This document shows, piece by piece, positions 4,167-5,246 of a stretch of 5,246 bases of DNA. The position numbers and the translations under genes were made by a program. This DNA comes from an uncultured Odoribacter sp. (lineage in GTDB: Bacteria; Bacteroidota; Bacteroidia; Bacteroidales; Marinifilaceae). Where the stretch lies: the NCBI GenBank assembly GCA_905193145.1, contig CAJJNP010000183.1, positions 1 to 5,246 on the forward strand, in the 5' to 3' direction. The notes below the pieces were generated by a model. The model was not told the DNA's origin, ran no database searches, and saw only the letters and a program-made list of their open reading frames with translations. Numbering within the stretch: position 1 is the first letter of the stretch; every line of letters starts with the position of its first letter.

Positions 4167-5246
4167 TTAAAGAGGTCTTGCCACACAACGAATATATCCT
4201 TCACCATTGCCAGAAACAATCTGCTTAGTCGTAACATCATACAATCCATCCATCGTCCAATATTTTGCTTCTTTCAACGGATTTGCTTTCTCCAACTCAA
4301 TAATTTTATCTATTTCTGCTTTTGTCGGCAAGAAAGATTTTAAATAATTACCAATACTTGTCGCTGCATATGGGTTTTGATAATCACCTGTTCCCATACA
4401 AATTCGCTGCGCTCTAATTTTATCCGTAGTCCTACTAAAATATTCATTACGAGAACCATCCGAATATCCACCTTCAACTTCTTTAGGATGTAAATATGCA
4501 CCATCAACACGACGGGCATAAACGGTTGATTTATCGGATGGACTATAAGTATTTGTTAACAACAACAAAGGAAGTTCCTTTACCATCAATACTGATGTTT
4601 TTGTTTCCTCATTGGTTATAAAAGTCATCTTATACTCACGCGTATTATAAATATCCCCTTTCGCAACTTCATCTCTCCTATTTAAATTATCTGCAGAAGA
4701 AAAACTTCCCTGATTATAATTACGCCCTTCACCAAGAATACCGACATCATTCGGTGCAATAGCAAACTCAATCAAGGAATCTGCAGTAATTTTAAAATTG
4801 CCAAAATCAGCTGCAGAAGAACCACTCCAATATCCATTTTGATTAAAGTACATATTCATATCAGCCGACGAAACACCAGTAGTTGTCAACGTAATGCTCC
4901 CTGATGTTCCATTAGACACATAAAAAGGGACATAACCAAGACTCTGCGGATAACCGTCAATCACTAAATCTCCTTCCGGCAGGAAAGTCGCTTCATCTAA
5001 TTTTGCATGTACGCGCCACTCATGTTTCAGCTCGCCATATCCGGCTTCTTGGCTGAAATCCAATGTCACTATATAACTTTTATTTCTACAGATATTAAAG
5101 TCTGAAGTAATATCTTCACCCAAAAAGAAACGATAATTAATATCACCGGCATCAACTGTTGTTGAAGAAGAAGTCTGGCTTTTCACAATAGAATACTTAC
5201 CCTTTACTTCAATGTAAGTACAAGCCAGATCATCCCATTTCTTAAA
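4167..5246 (-). CDS. DUF4906-like fimbrial tip/adhesin-type protein, C-terminal part (5' end beyond right edge)
   Basis: The frame is open from the right edge, giving the last 359 residues of a longer protein. A GTG at 5186 is not a credible start because the upstream codons (FKKWDDLACTYIEVKGKYS) are typical family sequence. Residues 38-62 of the visible part hold YRFFLGEDITSDFN followed by RNKSYIVTL, a pattern I recognise from DUF4906-type proteins in Bacteroidales fimbrial loci. Next come a predicted beta-rich middle region (about 75-230, with HEWRVHAKL and a MTFITNEETKTSVLMVKE segment) and a C-terminal part with FLPTKAEIDKI (305-315), KYWTMDG (328-334) and YIRCVA (351-356). That LPT...YW...RCV series resembles the ends of FISUMP/DUF1566-like domains with a C-type-lectin-like fold. 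There is no C-terminal Trp-containing donor strand like those of the three stalk-like paralogues, which fits a terminal subunit. It is the first visible gene of a unit with the two fimbrillins downstream and is AT-rich in sampled stretches. Family assignment is from remembered motifs; the adhesin role is inference. Confidence 0.75.
   Translation of the reverse strand, partial: FKKWDDLACTYIEVKGKYSIVKSQTSSSTTVDAGDINYRFFLGEDITSDFNICRNKSYIVTLDFSQEAGYGELKHEWRVHAKLDEATFLPEGDLVIDGYPQSLGYVPFYVSNGTSGSITLTTTGVSSADMNMYFNQNGYWSGSSAADFGNFKITADSLIEFAIAPNDVGILGEGRNYNQGSFSSADNLNRRDEVAKGDIYNTREYKMTFITNEETKTSVLMVKELPLLLLTNTYSPSDKSTVYARRVDGAYLHPKEVEGGYSDGSRNEYFSRTTDKIRAQRICMGTGDYQNPYAATSIGNYLKSFLPTKAEIDKIIELEKANPLKEAKYWTMDGLYDVTTKQIVSGNGEGYIRCVARPL

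Noticed and set aside
5184..5186. GTG as the start of the right-edge gene
   Set aside because: The frame stays open to the window edge and the upstream codons give family-like sequence, so the gene is truncated by the window rather than starting here.
1..5246. Insertion sequence, tRNA/rRNA gene, CRISPR array or riboswitch
   Set aside because: No transposase-like frame, tandem direct repeats with spacers, or recognisable structured RNA was seen; almost all of the window is fimbrial coding sequence.

Overview
The window looks like part of a Bacteroidales genome (Bacteroides, Parabacteroides or a relative). Every gene I can support is on the minus strand and encodes an exported protein of the FimA/Mfa1 (type V) fimbria kind. 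Other Bacteroidales traits are start codons with mostly weak or absent Shine-Dalgarno sequences, a TAnnTTTG-type -7 box, and repeated lipoprotein signal peptides ending in a Cys followed by Ser/Thr and charged residues. The genus cannot be fixed from this sequence alone.

In transcription order (right to left), the layout is as follows. (1) 4167-5246: the 3' part of a DUF4906-like fimbrial protein, probably a tip or adhesin-type subunit, whose start lies beyond the right edge. (2) 3033-4154: a FimA-like fimbrillin lipoprotein that begins 12 bp after gene 1. (3) 1638-2975: a longer FimA/Mfa1-type fimbrillin, 57 bp after gene 2. (4) 1416-1637: a 222-bp gap with a rho-independent-type hairpin and T-run that closes the first transcription unit, followed by promoter-like boxes for the next one. 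(5) 327-1415: a third, more divergent fimbrillin. (6) 1-273: the N-terminal 91 residues of a fourth signal-peptide-bearing fimbrillin-like protein that runs off the left edge.

How they probably work together, from knowledge of the family: precursors leave through Sec, are lipidated at the conserved Cys, reach the outer-membrane surface, and are trimmed by a trypsin-like protease after a conserved basic residue. They then polymerise by insertion of a C-terminal strand into the groove opened in the next subunit. Genes 2, 3 and 5 have a putative cleavage site (Thr-Lys-Ala/Gly) and a C-terminal strand with a Trp, as expected of stalk subunits. Gene 1 ends instead in a domain with an LPT...YW...RCV pattern, as expected of a terminal, adhesin-like subunit. 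No anchor (FimB/Mfa2), regulator or protease is identifiable inside the window.

The system is a known kind. The points of interest are three tandem divergent stalk-type subunits, a terminator and promoter between two of them, and an apparent patchwork of base composition between neighbouring genes. The plus-strand open frames all lie antisense to these genes and I regard them as shadows.
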